NCBI GenBank assembly: GCA_012727435.1
Contig: JAAYHB010000021.1
Location: 342,625 to 406,624 of the forward strand
From: Clostridiales bacterium
GTDB lineage: Bacteria; Bacillota; Clostridia; Oscillospirales; CAG-272
Direction: 5' to 3'
Length of the DNA stretch: 64,000 nt
Part shown: positions 9,243-18,902 of the stretch, piece after piece
How the letters are laid out: every line of letters begins with the position of its first letter
How positions within the stretch are numbered: position 1 is the stretch's first letter
Made by a program: the position numbers and the translations under genes
Notes under the pieces: generated by a model
Told to the model about the DNA's origin: nothing
Databases searched by the model: none
What the model saw: the letters and a program-made list of their open reading frames with translations, nothing else

Positions 9243-11309
9243 TCAGGCGTTGTCGAGATATTCGTCGATTGCCTCGGTGAGCAGCTGGTAGGCGTATTCC
9301 ATGGTCCCTTTGACCTGCGCCGCCGCGGCGTTGAAGTGTCCGCCGCCCTTGAGCTTTTCAAGGATGAGCTGGACGTTTATTTTGCCCGACGAGCGCGCCG
9401 AAATGCGGATTTCGTCGTTTACGCTGACCAGAGCAAAGGCGGCGTCTACCTGCCGGATAGTGAGCAGCTTGTCTGCCGCCTTTGAGGCGGCGGTACGGCC
9501 CTGTTCGGTGTTGCCTGTCCCGACGCTGCGGGTTATCGCAATATTGCCTCGGTAGAGCTCAATATCGCTGCTGAACTTGGCCTCGGCTAGATAGTCCGAA
9601 ATATCCTCCTCGAAAAACTGCCGCACGACCTCGGATTTCGCGCCCTCTCTCTGCAGGTATAGCGCCGCCGCGAAGGTGCGGGTTGCGGTGTCTTTTGTGA
9701 AGAACTTGGTGTCGAGCATGAGGCCGGCGTACATGGCGTTGGCCTCGTCCTTGAGAATTGTGCCGGCCGGCAGCGACTGCTCGAGTATCTCTGCCACAAG
9801 CTCACAGGTAGAGGAGGCCGCCGGGTCGATGTAGTTTACAAGCGGCTCGAAGTCAAACTGCTCGGTCTGGCGGTGGTGGTCGATGATTGCAATCCTGTCT
9901 ACGCTGTCGGCGATGTCGGGTGCTTCTATTATATTGAAGTTGTTGGCGTCGCAGATTACCAGCAGGGTGTCGGGTTTGACCAGGTCAAGCCCCGAGAGCG
10001 GGTCGGTGAACATATCTGAATACTCGCTGTTGCGGAGCAGCCGCTCGGCGATGATACGAAAGTTGTCGCTTTTTTCGTCTATGACAATTTTCACCGGCAC
10101 GCCGCAGAAAATACAAAGCCGCGCAATGCCCACACAGGCGCCGATCGAGTCGAAGTCGGGGTTTTTATGTCCCATGACAAGCACGTTTGAGGATTCGGAA
10201 ATCCTATTGCAGAGCACTGCGGCGTTTACGCGCGAGCGCACGCGGGTGCGTTTCTGCATACCCTTTGAACGCCCGCCGAAAAATTCGGTTTCATTCCCGT
10301 GTTGGATTACCACCTGGTCGCCCCCGCGCTGGAGCGCCAGGTCAAGGGCGAGCATGGCTTCGTTTTCGCGCTCGGAGAGCGGCCCGGTCCCGGTCGATAT
10401 GCCCATCGAGACGGTTACCGACATGCTGTCGTCGCCCAGCCGGACATTACGGATTGAATCGAGTATCTCGAACCTGTTCTTTATGCACTCGTCGAGCATT
10501 TCCCGGGTGATAATCAGAAGGTAGCGGTTGCGGTCGTACTCGCGGAGCAGCCCCTTCATGCTGGCCGCCCAGTTTTTCAGTATGGTATCGATTTCGTTTG
10601 CCGCCGAGCGGTAGCTGACCCGCACGTACTGCGCCAGCTCTTCAAGGTTGTCGAGCATGATAAAGGCGACTACTATATTTTCGCGCTTCATCTTCTCGCG
10701 CAGCTCGACCAGTGCGGTTATCTCGGTAAAGACAATCATATAGCAGCGGGTTCCGCTTACCATCATCGGATAGCCCCGCGCCATAAAGCGCCGGCGGCGT
10801 ATGCCGACTATCATGCCTTCGCCCGGGTTGGCGTATTCGATTTTGCCGCTTTGGATATCGAGCGAGAGCTGCCCGTCGGGCTCGCTCGCCTTAATGATTT
10901 CCTCGGCAGAAGTCCCGCAGATTTCCTCAAGCGCCTCTCCGGTGGCCTGTCTGCCGAGAATCTCCTCAAGTGCGCGGTTTATTATAGTCACCCGGCCTTC
11001 GGCTGAGACGATGGCATAAGGAAGGTCTATGGTTTCACGGAACATCTGGTATATCTCGGTATTGTAGGCGGCGGCGCGCTCTTCCTCAAGCGCGATTTTC
11101 CTCAGCCTGTTGCGCACACCGAGAAATGTGAAAATTGCAGTATATATATAAACAACCGTCAGGATTATGCCGAACAGCGAGGGCGGCAGCGCGGTAAACG
11201 AAACTACAATTGTGTAGGCTGCAAGCAAAAAAATGCCGATGATCACACAGACCACAAGCGGTATTCTTATGTCTGCCGATGACGCGGGTTTTGACCGGTT
11301 CTTTTTCAA
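9243..11309 (-). CDS. gdpP: Cyclic-di-AMP phosphodiesterase, GdpP/YybT family
   Basis: A 688-residue membrane phosphodiesterase that hydrolyses c-di-AMP to pApA. Order of parts: two membrane segments (about 17-37 and 45-65), a PAS domain (about 75-190), a degenerate GGDEF domain (about 200-335) without an intact GGDEF loop, a DHH domain from about 360 (metal-binding [12 protein letters not shown], later VICDAN and IIDHHRQ), and a DHHA1 domain ending with [11 protein letters not shown]. This architecture and length are those of Bacillus GdpP. First gene of a gdpP-rplI-dnaB run; the promoter at 11482-11510 gives a leader of about 170 bases in which I see no known element. Confidence 0.96.
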   Translation of the reverse strand: MKKNRSKPASSADIRIPLVVCVIIGIFLLAAYTIVVSFTALPPSLFGIILTVVYIYTAIFTFLGVRNRLRKIALEEERAAAYNTEIYQMFRETIDLPYAIVSAEGRVTIINRALEEILGRQATGEALEEICGTSAEEIIKASEPDGQLSLDIQSGKIEYANPGEGMIVGIRRRRFMARGYPMMVSGTRCYMIVFTEITALVELREKMKRENIVVAFIMLDNLEELAQYVRVSYRSAANEIDTILKNWAASMKGLLREYDRNRYLLIITREMLDECIKNRFEILDSIRNVRLGDDSMSVTVSMGISTGTGPLSERENEAMLALDLALQRGGDQVVIQHGNETEFFGGRSKGMQKRTRVRSRVNAAVLCNRISESSNVLVMGHKNPDFDSIGACVGIARLCIFCGVPVKIVIDEKSDNFRIIAERLLRNSEYSDMFTDPLSGLDLVKPDTLLVICDANNFNIIEAPDIADSVDRIAIIDHHRQTEQFDFEPLVNYIDPAASSTCELVAEILEQSLPAGTILKDEANAMYAGLMLDTKFFTKDTATRTFAAALYLQREGAKSEVVRQFFEEDISDYLAEAKFSSDIELYRGNIAITRSVGTGNTEQGRTAASKAADKLLTIRQVDAAFALVSVNDEIRISARSSGKINVQLILEKLKGGGHFNAAAAQVKGTMEYAYQLLTEAIDEYLDNA

Positions 11310-11481
11310 AGCCTACCTCCTTGCAGTATCAGTCGAAGTGACCGTCAGCCGGCCGGAGCCTGACAATATCCTGTTCCAGTATTATTTCAAAGTCCCGTGA
11401 AAAGTATAATATAACGTGGCAAAAGGTAAAAACCCGGCTGTTTGCCCCCTTCCGCGGAGTTCTAAAATCCGGCTGTACGTT

Positions 11482-11510
11482 ATTATAACATATAAGTGTG
11501 AAAATGTAAA
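11482..11510 (-). promoter_or_regulatory. Promoter for gdpP
   Basis: On the minus strand TTTACA (11505-11510) and TATAAT (11482-11487) with a 17-base spacer. It points toward gdpP and lies back to back with the rimP promoter. Confidence 0.75.
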
Positions 11511-11647
11511 CACTATTTATCGAATGAAATGTGACGCCGGCGGGAAGGGAAGGTGAGATACTGCGGCGGAGTTGAACACCTGCGGCTGACGTGTGCCGCG
11601 GCGCCTGACAAAAGATAAACCATCTCTGAAAAAATATTGAAAAACTA

Positions 11648-11676
11648 TTGCATTTTCATTTCGGTTGTGATATAAT
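11648..11676 (+). promoter_or_regulatory. Promoter for the rimP-nusA-infB operon
   Basis: TTGCAT (11648-11653), 17-base spacer, TATAAT (11671-11676). The expected start point is about 11683, just before the leader hairpin. The stretch 11511-11647 between the divergent promoters shows no other clear feature. Confidence 0.8.
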
Positions 11677-11699
11677 GATTGTAAGTATTACGGTTTGCG

Positions 11700-11729
11700 T
11701 TGAGAGTGGGTTTTTATGCCCACTCTCAA
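11700..11729 (+). promoter_or_regulatory. rimP 5'-leader hairpin (GAGAGTGGG...CCCACTCTC)
   Basis: A perfect 11-bp stem (11700-11710 with 11719-11729) with an 8-base loop, close to the predicted transcript start and about 50 bases before rimP. A hairpin of the form GAGTGGG...CCCACTC ahead of rimP/ylxS is, to my knowledge, a recurrent element in Firmicutes. No T-run follows, so it is not a simple terminator; a processing or regulatory role is inferred. Confidence 0.65.
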
Positions 11730-11780
11730 TTGTCGAGAGGGGAGTGCTGCCCAGCCCGACAAAACGCAGAAGGGAAGAAG

Positions 11781-12266
11781 ATGAACAACCGCAAGAATAT
11801 TGCCGGCCGCGTGGCCGAGCTCATAGCGCCGGCCGCAAAGGAGGCCGGACTTGTCCTGTGGGACGTTGAATTTGTCCGCGAAGGTGCGCGGCAGGTGCTG
11901 CGCGTAACTATAGATTCGCCCGACGGTATCGGCATCGACGATTGTGAGCGGTTTCACCGCATGATAGACCCGCTGCTCGATTCGGCCGACCCGATAGAGA
12001 GCAGCTATTACCTTGAGGTCAGCTCGCCGGGAATAGAGCGGGAGCTTAAGACCGAGGCTCATTTTGAAGCCTGCACCGGCTGCGAGGTCGAGATAAAGCT
12101 CTACGCGCCCGACAAAACCGGCAAAAAGACCCACCGCGGCAAACTGGCCGGGCTTGTGGACGGCAGAATACTGCTTGACACCCCGACAGGGCGGCTTGAG
12201 GTCGACCGAGTCGCTGCCGCCCGGGTGCGCACCGTGTTTGATTTTGATGACGACAATATGTCATAG
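11781..12266 (+). CDS. rimP: Ribosome maturation factor RimP
   Basis: A 161-residue RimP (YlxS/YhbC family), needed for late 30S subunit assembly. The N-terminal alpha/beta domain has the characteristic LVLWDVEFVREG...LRVTIDSPDGIGIDDCERFHRMIDPLLD and the YYLEVSSPGIERELK motif; the C-terminal SH3-like domain follows (GKLAGLVDGRILLDT). The start is ATG 11781 with GAAGGGAAG upstream; an upstream in-frame start at 11700 falls inside the leader hairpin and is rejected. First gene of the operon that continues with nusA. Confidence 0.95.
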   Translation: MNNRKNIAGRVAELIAPAAKEAGLVLWDVEFVREGARQVLRVTIDSPDGIGIDDCERFHRMIDPLLDSADPIESSYYLEVSSPGIERELKTEAHFEACTGCEVEIKLYAPDKTGKKTHRGKLAGLVDGRILLDTPTGRLEVDRVAAARVRTVFDFDDDNMS

Positions 12267-12303
12267 ATATAACGATGATGAGGTATTGAAAGGAACAACC
12301 GCG

Positions 12304-13326
12304 ATGAACAAGGATTTTTTTGCGGCGCTCGACCTGCTTGAAAAGGAAAAGGGAATTCCGAAGGAATATATGATCGAGAAAATCGAAGCGGCGCTCATGT
12401 CGGCTTATAAAAAGGAATACGGAAACAACACCAACGTGCGAATACTTATAGACCCCGAGAAGGAGGAAATCAAGGTCTTTCAACAGAAGGAAGTTGTCGA
12501 GGAGGTAACAAACCCTGAGACCCAGATATCACTTGAGAACGCAAAGCAGATAAGCAAGCGTTACACTGTTGGCGGCATAGTCGAAACAGAGATAAAGACC
12601 AAAAACTTCAGGCGCCTCTCGGCTGCGGCGGCCAAATCGGTTATAATCCAGAGCATACGTGAGGGCGAACGCCGCGCATTGCAGCAGACCTATGAGAACA
12701 AGCGCGAGGAGATTATTACCGCCACGGTGACAAGGGTCGATCCGGTAACCGGCAACGCGGTGCTCGAAATCGGCACCGGACAGGCGGTTCTTCTGAAAAG
12801 CGAGCAGATACCCGGCGAGACCTTGTATGTGGGCGAGAAGATAAAGGTGTTCATATCAGAAGTGAACAAGGAGGCAAGAGGGCCGCTTATTACCCTCTCC
12901 CGGGTTCACCCCGGGCTTGTCCGCCGCATGTTTGAGCTTGAGATACCCGAAATCCAGGACGGAATTGTTATTATCAAGGGAATTGCGCGCGAGGCCGGTT
13001 CAAGGACCAAAATATCGGTCATGTCGCGTGACGAAGATGTCGACCCGGTAGGAGCCTGCATCGGGCCGCACGGTATGAGAATCGCCGGGATTGTCGACGA
13101 GCTGCGCGGCGAGAAGATTGATATTGTCAAGTACAGCGATATTCCGGAGGAATATATAGCCTCGGCGCTCGCCCCGGCCTCGGTCGAGTCGGTGACCTTG
13201 ACGGGTGAGCGGTCCTGCAGGGTTACCGTCAGCCCCGACCAGCTATCGCTCGCCATCGGTAAGGAGGGTCAGAACGCCCGGCTTGCCGCGCGGCTGACCG
13301 GTTACAAAATAGATATAAAGGCGTAA
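12304..13326 (+). CDS. nusA: Transcription termination/antitermination factor NusA
   Basis: A 340-residue NusA that binds RNA polymerase and nascent RNA to modulate pausing, termination and antitermination. The N-terminal RNAP-binding domain (FFAALDLLEKEKGIPKEYMIEKIEAAL) is followed by the S1 domain (about 130-200) and two KH domains, with VGACIGPHGMRI and LAIGKEGQNARLAARLTGYKIDI as the conserved GxxG loops. There are no C-terminal acidic repeats, as expected outside Proteobacteria. I start at ATG 12304 (AAAGGA at 12289-12294); the reading frame extends further upstream only inside rimP. Confidence 0.97.
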   Translation: MNKDFFAALDLLEKEKGIPKEYMIEKIEAALMSAYKKEYGNNTNVRILIDPEKEEIKVFQQKEVVEEVTNPETQISLENAKQISKRYTVGGIVETEIKTKNFRRLSAAAAKSVIIQSIREGERRALQQTYENKREEIITATVTRVDPVTGNAVLEIGTGQAVLLKSEQIPGETLYVGEKIKVFISEVNKEARGPLITLSRVHPGLVRRMFELEIPEIQDGIVIIKGIAREAGSRTKISVMSRDEDVDPVGACIGPHGMRIAGIVDELRGEKIDIVKYSDIPEEYIASALAPASVESVTLTGERSCRVTVSPDQLSLAIGKEGQNARLAARLTGYKIDIKA

Positions 13327-13336
13327 CGTTATAATT

Positions 13337-13624
13337 ATGGAACCGAAGAAGAAAAAGAAAACCCCCGAACGCCAGTGTCTCGGCTGCAACGAACACAAGT
13401 CCAAGCGCGAGATGCTCCGGGTGGTGCGCACTCCCGAAGGGGAGGTCATGCTTGACTTTAGCGGCAGGAAAAACGGCCGCGGGGCGTATATCTGCCGCGA
13501 TGTCAGGTGCCTTAAGAAGGCGAGGAAGTCAAAGCGGCTTGACCGCAGCCTCGGCTGCGAGGTGCCCGAAGAAGTTTATGATGCAATGGAAGCCGAGCTT
13601 GGCGAAAATGGAGAAGCAGACTGA
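13337..13624 (+). CDS. ylxR: YlxR-family RNA-binding protein (RNase P modulator RnpM)
   Basis: A 95-residue DUF448/YlxR protein with the defining features: a basic start rich in lysine, RQCLGCNEHKSKREMLRVVRT, and GRKNGRGAYICRDVRCLKKARK. Recent work on the Bacillus homologue assigns it RNA binding and modulation of RNase P, under the name RnpM; here the assignment is by family. It follows nusA by 10 bases and its end overlaps the ylxQ start by 17 bases. Confidence 0.92.
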   Translation: MEPKKKKKTPERQCLGCNEHKSKREMLRVVRTPEGEVMLDFSGRKNGRGAYICRDVRCLKKARKSKRLDRSLGCEVPEEVYDAMEAELGENGEAD

Positions 13625-13958
13625 AAAAAACAACCGGTTGTTATTGACTCTCGGCCTCTGCGCCCGCGCCGGCGCCCTGATTTACGGCACCGAGCAGATA
13701 TGTGTAGCCTTCCGGCGTGGCAGGCAAACTCCGCTTTTGGTGATTGAAGCATCCGACACCTCGGCAAACACCCACAAAAAACTAACCGACAAATGCAAAT
13801 ACTATAAAGTCAGACACACAGTAATCCCGCACGGCATGGCGACGCTTGGCAGGGCACTCGGCAGGTCTGAAGTAGCCGCGGTCGGAATTACCGACCCGCA
13901 GCTATGCCGGGCAGTAGAAAAACAGCTTGACAGGCAGTGCGGCTCAGACGAAGGATAA
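13608..13958 (+). CDS. ylxQ: L7Ae-family K-turn-binding protein YlxQ
   Basis: A 116-residue L7Ae/L30e-fold protein between ylxR and infB, the position of B. subtilis ylxQ (rplGA). It shows the fold's opening helix ([21 protein letters not shown]), the [17 protein letters not shown] strand-helix pair and the final VGITDPQL region. Members bind kink-turn RNA; its exact target is not established. I start at ATG 13608, inside the ylxR end (GGCGAAA upstream), which gives the family's length; the longer frame back to 13452 lies wholly within ylxR. Confidence 0.88.
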   Translation: MEKQTEKNNRLLLTLGLCARAGALIYGTEQICVAFRRGRQTPLLVIEASDTSANTHKKLTDKCKYYKVRHTVIPHGMATLGRALGRSEVAAVGITDPQLCRAVEKQLDRQCGSDEG

Positions 13959-13974
13959 ATCCAGGAGGAAATAT

Positions 13975-16533
13975 ATGGCATTACCGCAATATAAAATCAA
14001 TCAGCTTGCAAAGGACCTCGGTATCAAAACCAAGGAAATTACCGATATTCTCAAAGAGAAGGGAATAGAGGCAAGGGTACAGAAGGTGCTCGAGCCCTTT
14101 GAGTTTGACATTCTCTTTGAGACCTTAACGAGGGCGTATCAGATAAAAAATATAGAAGACTATATTGACGGGATCACATATATTCCTTCAAAAATCGTCA
14201 AGGAGCACGAGTCGCGAAAATCACAAAAGCGTGCCGAGGCAAAGCCTGCCCAGGCGGCCGAGCAGACCGAGCCGGCCAAGTCAGATAAGCATAAGCAAGC
14301 CGGGCAGCCGAAGGAGCGGCAAAAGGCTGCAGTATCAGAGCAAAAGCCGGCCGAGAAAAAACCGGCCGAGCAAAAGGCCGAGCCGCCCAAGACCTCCGAA
14401 CCAAAAAAGATTGCCGAACAGAAGCCTGTGCCGGCGCAGCCTAAAAAGCCGCAGGAGGGGCGGCCTGCCGCACAGATACAACAGCAGGCTCAGAAAAAAT
14501 CCGAAAAAGAACGCAAGGAACCCCCGAAGGAGAAATTCCAGCCCCAACCGATTGTCCGCAAGCAAACCGCAGGCTCCGAAGGGCAGGCCAAGAAGCGCAT
14601 TATTGATACCAGAGGCACGACCATAGACCTCTCAAAGTATGACGACCGTTTTGAGACAATAGCACCCGAGTCGGTCCGCGATATGCGCGGCGGCAGCGAA
14701 AAGGTCAAGCGCAGCAAGGCGGCAGGCCAGTCGGTTGTGAAGGGACAGAAGATCGCGCCGAAAAAGTCCGAACCGATAAAGAAGCAGCCGGTGCATGCCT
14801 TAATACCCGACGAAATCCGGGTAGGCGAGCTTGCCTCAAGGCTGAAGGTAACGGCGAGCGAGGTCATAAAGCGGCTTATGACAATGGGAGTCATGGTCAC
14901 CGTCAACGAATATATAGACTATGACACGGCATATCTTGTCGCTGTCGACCTTGGCGCCGAGGTAACCCGGGAAGTCGTGCTCACAATCGAAGATAAGCTG
15001 TTCGAGGAGGAGCAGGAAAGGAAGGAGGATCTGCAGCCGCGTGCCCCGGTGGTCTGTGTCATGGGGCATGTCGACCACGGCAAGACCTCGCTGCTCGACG
15101 CCATACGCCACACAAACGTGACCGCCGGGGAGGCCGGCGGCATCACCCAGCATATAGGCGCCTACCGAGTTAAGGTCAAGGGGCGGGAAATCACCTTCCT
15201 TGACACTCCGGGACATGAAGCCTTCACGGAAATGCGCGCACGAGGCGCCATGGCAACCGACATAGCCATACTTGTGGTTGCCGCCGATGACGGCATCATG
15301 CCTCAGACAGTCGAGGCGATTAACCACGCAAAGGCCGCCGGAGTCGATATTATCGTCGCAGTAAACAAAATCGACAAACCCACCGCAAACCCCGACCGGG
15401 TCATCAAGGATCTGACCAAATATGACCTTGTCCCCGAAGCCTGGGGCGGCGACGTCATTTGCGTGCCGGTCTCGGCGCTCACGGGACAGGGAATTGACGA
15501 GCTGCTCGAGAGCATCCTGCTGATGGCCGACCTCAAGGAATACAAGGCAAACCCCAATCGCCGGGCAAAGGGAATCGTTATTGAAGCCAAGCTTGACAAG
15601 GGCAAAGGCCCGGTGGCAACCCTTCTGGTTCAGACCGGGACGCTTCACACCGGCGACGTGGTGATTGCCGGAACGGCGGTCGGGCGTGTCCGCCTGATGA
15701 CCGACTATAGAGGCAAGGTTATAAAGGCGGCAACCCCCTCTATGCCGGTTGAGATCACCGGGCTCTCGGAAGTACCGTCGGCGGGTGATACCTTCAACGC
15801 CGTGGAGGACGAAAAGATGGCCAGAGCACTGGCTGAGCAGCGCCGTGCCGAGGCCAAGGAGAAAGCCTTCAAGGCAAACGCCCGCGCCAATCTCAATGAC
15901 CTCTTCGCTCAGATTTCCGAAGGTGTCAAGACCCTCAATATCATAGTCAAGGCCGACGTCGACGGCTCTGCCGAAGCGGTCAAGGCCGCTCTTGAGAAGA
16001 TTTCAAACGAGGAAGTCAAGGTCAAGGTCATCCATTCGGCAGTCGGCGGAATCACCGAGGGCGACGTCACCTTTGCCGCGGCCTCCAACGCCATTATCAT
16101 CGGGTTTAATGTCCGGCCCGACAAACCGGCGCTCGATTCGGCCGCACGTCAGGGTGTTGAAATACGTACCTATCGCGTGATATACGACTGCATCGAGGAA
16201 GTAACGGCCGCCATGAAGGGCATGCTGGCACCCAAATACAGGGAGAACCTGCTCGGGCATGCCGAGGTCAGGCAGGCTATCCGCGTTCCGAATGTCGGGA
16301 TAATAGCCGGCTCGTATGTTCAGGACGGCAAGGTTACCCGCAACTCGCTTATCCGGGTGCTGCGGGACGGGGTGGTCATCTTCGAGGACAAAATCGCGTC
16401 GCTCAAGCGCTTCAAGGATGACGTCCGCGAGGTTGCGGCCGGCTATGAGTGCGGAATCGGACTTGAGCGCTTCAGCGACATCAAGGTCGGAGATATACTT
16501 GAGGCATATATCATGGAAGAAATACAGGCTTGA
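13975..16533 (+). CDS. infB: Translation initiation factor IF-2
   Basis: An 852-residue GTPase that brings initiator tRNA to the 30S subunit. It has an IF2_N-type helix-turn module at the very N terminus ([18 protein letters not shown]), a long low-complexity linker rich in Lys, Pro, Ala, Glu and Gln (about 75-255), a second IF2_N module ([21 protein letters not shown]), then the G domain with [20 protein letters not shown] and NKIDKP motifs, and domains II-IV ending near residue 850. The start ATG 13975 has a strong AGGAGGAA just upstream. Last gene of the operon, followed at once by a strong terminator. Confidence 0.98.
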   Translation: MALPQYKINQLAKDLGIKTKEITDILKEKGIEARVQKVLEPFEFDILFETLTRAYQIKNIEDYIDGITYIPSKIVKEHESRKSQKRAEAKPAQAAEQTEPAKSDKHKQAGQPKERQKAAVSEQKPAEKKPAEQKAEPPKTSEPKKIAEQKPVPAQPKKPQEGRPAAQIQQQAQKKSEKERKEPPKEKFQPQPIVRKQTAGSEGQAKKRIIDTRGTTIDLSKYDDRFETIAPESVRDMRGGSEKVKRSKAAGQSVVKGQKIAPKKSEPIKKQPVHALIPDEIRVGELASRLKVTASEVIKRLMTMGVMVTVNEYIDYDTAYLVAVDLGAEVTREVVLTIEDKLFEEEQERKEDLQPRAPVVCVMGHVDHGKTSLLDAIRHTNVTAGEAGGITQHIGAYRVKVKGREITFLDTPGHEAFTEMRARGAMATDIAILVVAADDGIMPQTVEAINHAKAAGVDIIVAVNKIDKPTANPDRVIKDLTKYDLVPEAWGGDVICVPVSALTGQGIDELLESILLMADLKEYKANPNRRAKGIVIEAKLDKGKGPVATLLVQTGTLHTGDVVIAGTAVGRVRLMTDYRGKVIKAATPSMPVEITGLSEVPSAGDTFNAVEDEKMARALAEQRRAEAKEKAFKANARANLNDLFAQISEGVKTLNIIVKADVDGSAEAVKAALEKISNEEVKVKVIHSAVGGITEGDVTFAAASNAIIIGFNVRPDKPALDSAARQGVEIRTYRVIYDCIEEVTAAMKGMLAPKYRENLLGHAEVRQAIRVPNVGIIAGSYVQDGKVTRNSLIRVLRDGVVIFEDKIASLKRFKDDVREVAAGYECGIGLERFSDIKVGDILEAYIMEEIQA

Positions 16534-16546
16534 TGGAATATACAAA

Positions 16547-16575
16547 ACCTCCGGAGCCGGGCTCCGGAGGTTTTT
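16547..16575 (+). terminator. Rho-independent terminator after infB
   Basis: Stem ACCTCCGGAGC / GCTCCGGAGGT around a 3-base loop followed by TTTTT, 14 bases after the infB stop. It closes the rimP-infB operon. Confidence 0.9.
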
Positions 16576-16736
16576 CCGGCTTTCGGAATAAAACATTCCA
16601 TAAACAGGTATGATATATCATTATTGAACAGAATAGGACAGAAAGCTTTACATGGATATAGCAAATTCAGGCATAGCAGTTGTACAAAAGTAAAAAGAAT
16701 TGTATAGAAAAGTATATTTATTCAGTCGATATAATA

Positions 16737-16765
16737 TTGACAAAAATGATTGCATGTGGTATCAT
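16737..16765 (+). promoter_or_regulatory. Promoter for the solo lipoprotein gene
   Basis: TTGACA (16737-16742), 17-base spacer, TATCAT (16760-16765), 58 bases before the start codon of the lipoprotein. The surrounding 16.6-16.8 kb is markedly A+T-rich. Confidence 0.8.
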
Positions 16766-16822
16766 TATCGACGAGAATGCTGTTAGCATTTTACAAACAA
16801 CATTCAAGGAGAGGATTTTGCA

Positions 16823-17887
16823 ATGAAAAAACTGCTTACTTTAATCCTTGCACTGTTAATGCTTTTCACATTTGTCGCCTGCCAGGGCGGTGAGGGTGGG
16901 AAGGAAACCACGCCCAAGCCTTCTGATACCACGGCTGCACCCGGTGAGGAAACCACGGCAAAGGAAACCACGGCAAAGGAAACCACAACTGTCAAGGAAA
17001 CTACAACGGCAGAAGTCACCACTGCACCCCCTGTTGAGATTCCGGTAGTTCCCGAGGGCATTATGGTTTTCTATGAAGACTTCGACAGCTATGTAAACAC
17101 CGAGGGAAATGACGCCGTGATGGCCCTGCTCGGCTGGCAGATACTGAACACCTCTGACGGCGCTTTAAACGACAATACCGGCATATTCTCGATTGAGGAC
17201 GGTGCACTGAAATACCTAAACCATAACGGAGGTGCAATTACCGGTAAAGACTCCTATGTAAGAATTCTTACCGACGAATACATGGCCCCCTGCGCCCAAG
17301 GCGACTACACCCTGCAGTATGACGTCAAGTACATAGATGCCGGAAACAAGAACAGATATGCGGTAATTATATTAAACTTCGACGGTACCAACAGCTACAA
17401 CTCAGCCCACATACGCATTGCCGGCTCGGGCAACAATCAGGTCAGGTTTTTCGGTTCTTGGTATACTTACGATGTTGCCGGCGACTACTATGCAGCCGAT
17501 ACTAATGACAGCGACGGGACGTCATCAATAATCAAAAAGCTGACAGGTGCCGATTATGACGCTAACGTATATGCGCTCAAGGACAAGTGGATAACTATCA
17601 GATATCAGGCGAACTATAATGAAGGCCCCACGATCTACATCCGCGACAACAGCCAGCCTGGCTCAGACTTTGTCTGCGTGTCAAAGCCCGATCCGGCCGG
17701 AAGCGCGACCTTCTACTGGAACGAAATTGATAGTTATGCCGTGGCGTTCAAGCTCGGCGCGACAATTGACGGTTATCTTGACAATGTCGCCATCTGGACA
17801 GGGCTTGGCGATATGCCGGCAGATACCAGCACAGCTATATACGAAGCGGCCATCGCCGAGTATCTTGCCAAAGTGGGAAACAAATAA
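16823..17887 (+). CDS. Secreted lipoprotein with Thr-rich linker and concanavalin-like domain
   Basis: A 354-residue predicted lipoprotein. Residues 1-19 are a type II signal peptide with lipobox FVAC and lipidated Cys20. A Thr/Lys/Glu-rich linker of short repeats (about 26-75, units like AKETT) presumably spans the cell wall. From about residue 80 a beta-rich region begins (MVFYEDFDSY, later DYTLQYDVKYIDAGNKNRYAVIILNF split by turns), resembling LamG/concanavalin-like carbohydrate-binding or laminin-G sandwiches; the DGYLDNVAIWTG ending is typical of that fold. No catalytic motif is seen, so binding to a glycan is the best guess. It is monocistronic: own promoter upstream, terminator at once downstream. 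Confidence 0.75.
   Translation: MKKLLTLILALLMLFTFVACQGGEGGKETTPKPSDTTAAPGEETTAKETTAKETTTVKETTTAEVTTAPPVEIPVVPEGIMVFYEDFDSYVNTEGNDAVMALLGWQILNTSDGALNDNTGIFSIEDGALKYLNHNGGAITGKDSYVRILTDEYMAPCAQGDYTLQYDVKYIDAGNKNRYAVIILNFDGTNSYNSAHIRIAGSGNNQVRFFGSWYTYDVAGDYYAADTNDSDGTSSIIKKLTGADYDANVYALKDKWITIRYQANYNEGPTIYIRDNSQPGSDFVCVSKPDPAGSATFYWNEIDSYAVAFKLGATIDGYLDNVAIWTGLGDMPADTSTAIYEAAIAEYLAKVGNK
16950..17011 (+). repeat. Short tandem repeat coding the Thr-rich linker
   Basis: A 15-base unit close to GGAAACCACGGCAAA is repeated about three times, then degenerates, encoding the repeated KETTA linker. Such a repeat can change length by slippage without breaking the frame. Confidence 0.65.
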
Positions 17888-17891
17888 GAAT

Positions 17892-17929
17892 AAAAAAGAC
17901 CGGGATGCCACGGCGTCCCGGTCTTTTTT
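17892..17929 (+). terminator. Terminator between the lipoprotein gene and spoVM
   Basis: Perfect 14-bp stem (17892-17905 with 17916-17929), A-run on one side and T-run on the other, so it can work in both directions for the convergent lipoprotein gene and the thiN-spoVM transcript. Confidence 0.9.
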
Positions 17930-17991
17930 ATGTGCCTGCAAAAAGCCGCCGACCTGCCCTTTGAAAGGCCGGGAGCGCAACCCCCGGCGAA

Positions 17992-18078
17992 TCAGCGTTT
18001 TTTTGCTTTCCTTATCCTGAAGATCCTCCGCAAAAGCGGCGCCAGGAACCCGGGCGAGCGGAACACGATGATTTTCAT
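17992..18078 (-). CDS. spoVM: Stage V sporulation protein M
   Basis: A 28-codon gene whose product matches SpoVM, the tiny amphipathic helix that senses positive curvature of the forespore membrane and anchors the coat basement protein SpoIVA. Aligned from the start with the 26-residue Bacillus protein, it keeps Lys2, Pro9, Phe11, Leu12 and Arg17, followed by a basic tail. Pro9 is the residue known to keep the helix shallow in the membrane. It lies immediately downstream of thiN, exactly its place in B. subtilis. The ATG at 18078 has AGAAAGGG about 12 bases upstream; a longer frame back to 18231 has no such match. The partner rpmB, usually next door, is not here. Confidence 0.85.
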   Translation of the reverse strand: MKIIVFRSPGFLAPLLRRIFRIRKAKKR

Positions 18079-18246
18079 ATGAATACCATGCCCTTTCTGC
18101 ATAGCCGGATCCGCTGTAAGCCAACCGAACCCGATACTTTGTGTGTTCGCCGCCGGTGTCCGCCGGGCGGCGCTCTCTGCTTTCAGTATATGCGGGAATG
18201 CGGGCTGTTGATTATTCGGAATACAACACAAAGCACCAAGGGAGGT

Positions 18247-18873
18247 TTATTTATCCCTGCTTTCGATTATAAAAATACCGCCGCGGCGCACAGAAACCAG
18301 CGCGCAGTTGCCCTCGATTTCATTTGAAACGGCAAACTGCAGCCGGCGTGCAATCCTTGCGTTTTGAAGCGGGAATTTGCAGCCCTCGACCGTAACCCCT
18401 CTGACCTTATCGTCGCAGGCAAGCACCGAGAGGTACTTATATCCGCTCCTCGGTATCAGCACGCTTGAGTTTTTCAGGTACCTCACCCGGTTATATCCGC
18501 TGAGCGCCAGCGCATATATGCCGCGTGAGCCTAAGTCCTCAAGAATCCCGAGCAGCGACAGAGTGTGGTCGAGCCTGCCGTCAAGCCCTCCGACAAACAC
18601 AAAATTGTCGGCGCCCCGGCTAAGCGCGATTTCAACGGCGAGTTGGGCGTCGGTCAGGTCCTTTTCGGGAGGGTAGTTTATAACCTCTATTTCCCCGGGT
18701 ATGCTGTACCCACCCAGCGAGTCCATGTCGCCGAGCAGGATATCCACCCGCTCCCCCAGCATCTCGGCGTTGAAGTAGCCCGAATCGGCGGCAACAGACA
18801 GCTCGCCGGGTGCCGGGTGTTCGGTTATATTCTGCGGCAGGATTTCACCGTTAAGATAAATATATGCTTTCAT
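18247..18873 (-). CDS. thiN: Thiamine diphosphokinase
   Basis: A 208-residue thiamine pyrophosphokinase that transfers pyrophosphate from ATP to thiamine to give the cofactor TPP. Recognisable blocks: VAADSGYFNAEMLGERVDILLGDMDSLGG in pieces (ADSG, then LLGDMDS), PPEKDLTDAQLAVEIAL, FVGGLDGRLDHTLS with the DGRxDH signature, and the final FAVSNEI segment of the thiamine-binding beta domain. It lies 29 bases after rsgA on the same strand, in the rsgA-thiN-spoVM order of Bacillus, but rpe, normally between rsgA and thiN, is absent. Confidence 0.93.
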   Translation of the reverse strand: MKAYIYLNGEILPQNITEHPAPGELSVAADSGYFNAEMLGERVDILLGDMDSLGGYSIPGEIEVINYPPEKDLTDAQLAVEIALSRGADNFVFVGGLDGRLDHTLSLLGILEDLGSRGIYALALSGYNRVRYLKNSSVLIPRSGYKYLSVLACDDKVRGVTVEGCKFPLQNARIARRLQFAVSNEIEGNCALVSVRRGGIFIIESRDK

Positions 18874-18902
18874 TTAATATTCTCCTTGGTTGCAAATGTC
18901 GT

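Noticed and set aside
11310..11480. Riboswitch in the ~170-base gdpP leader
   Set aside because: No ydaO-, purine- or other known element wording is visible, and no terminator precedes gdpP.
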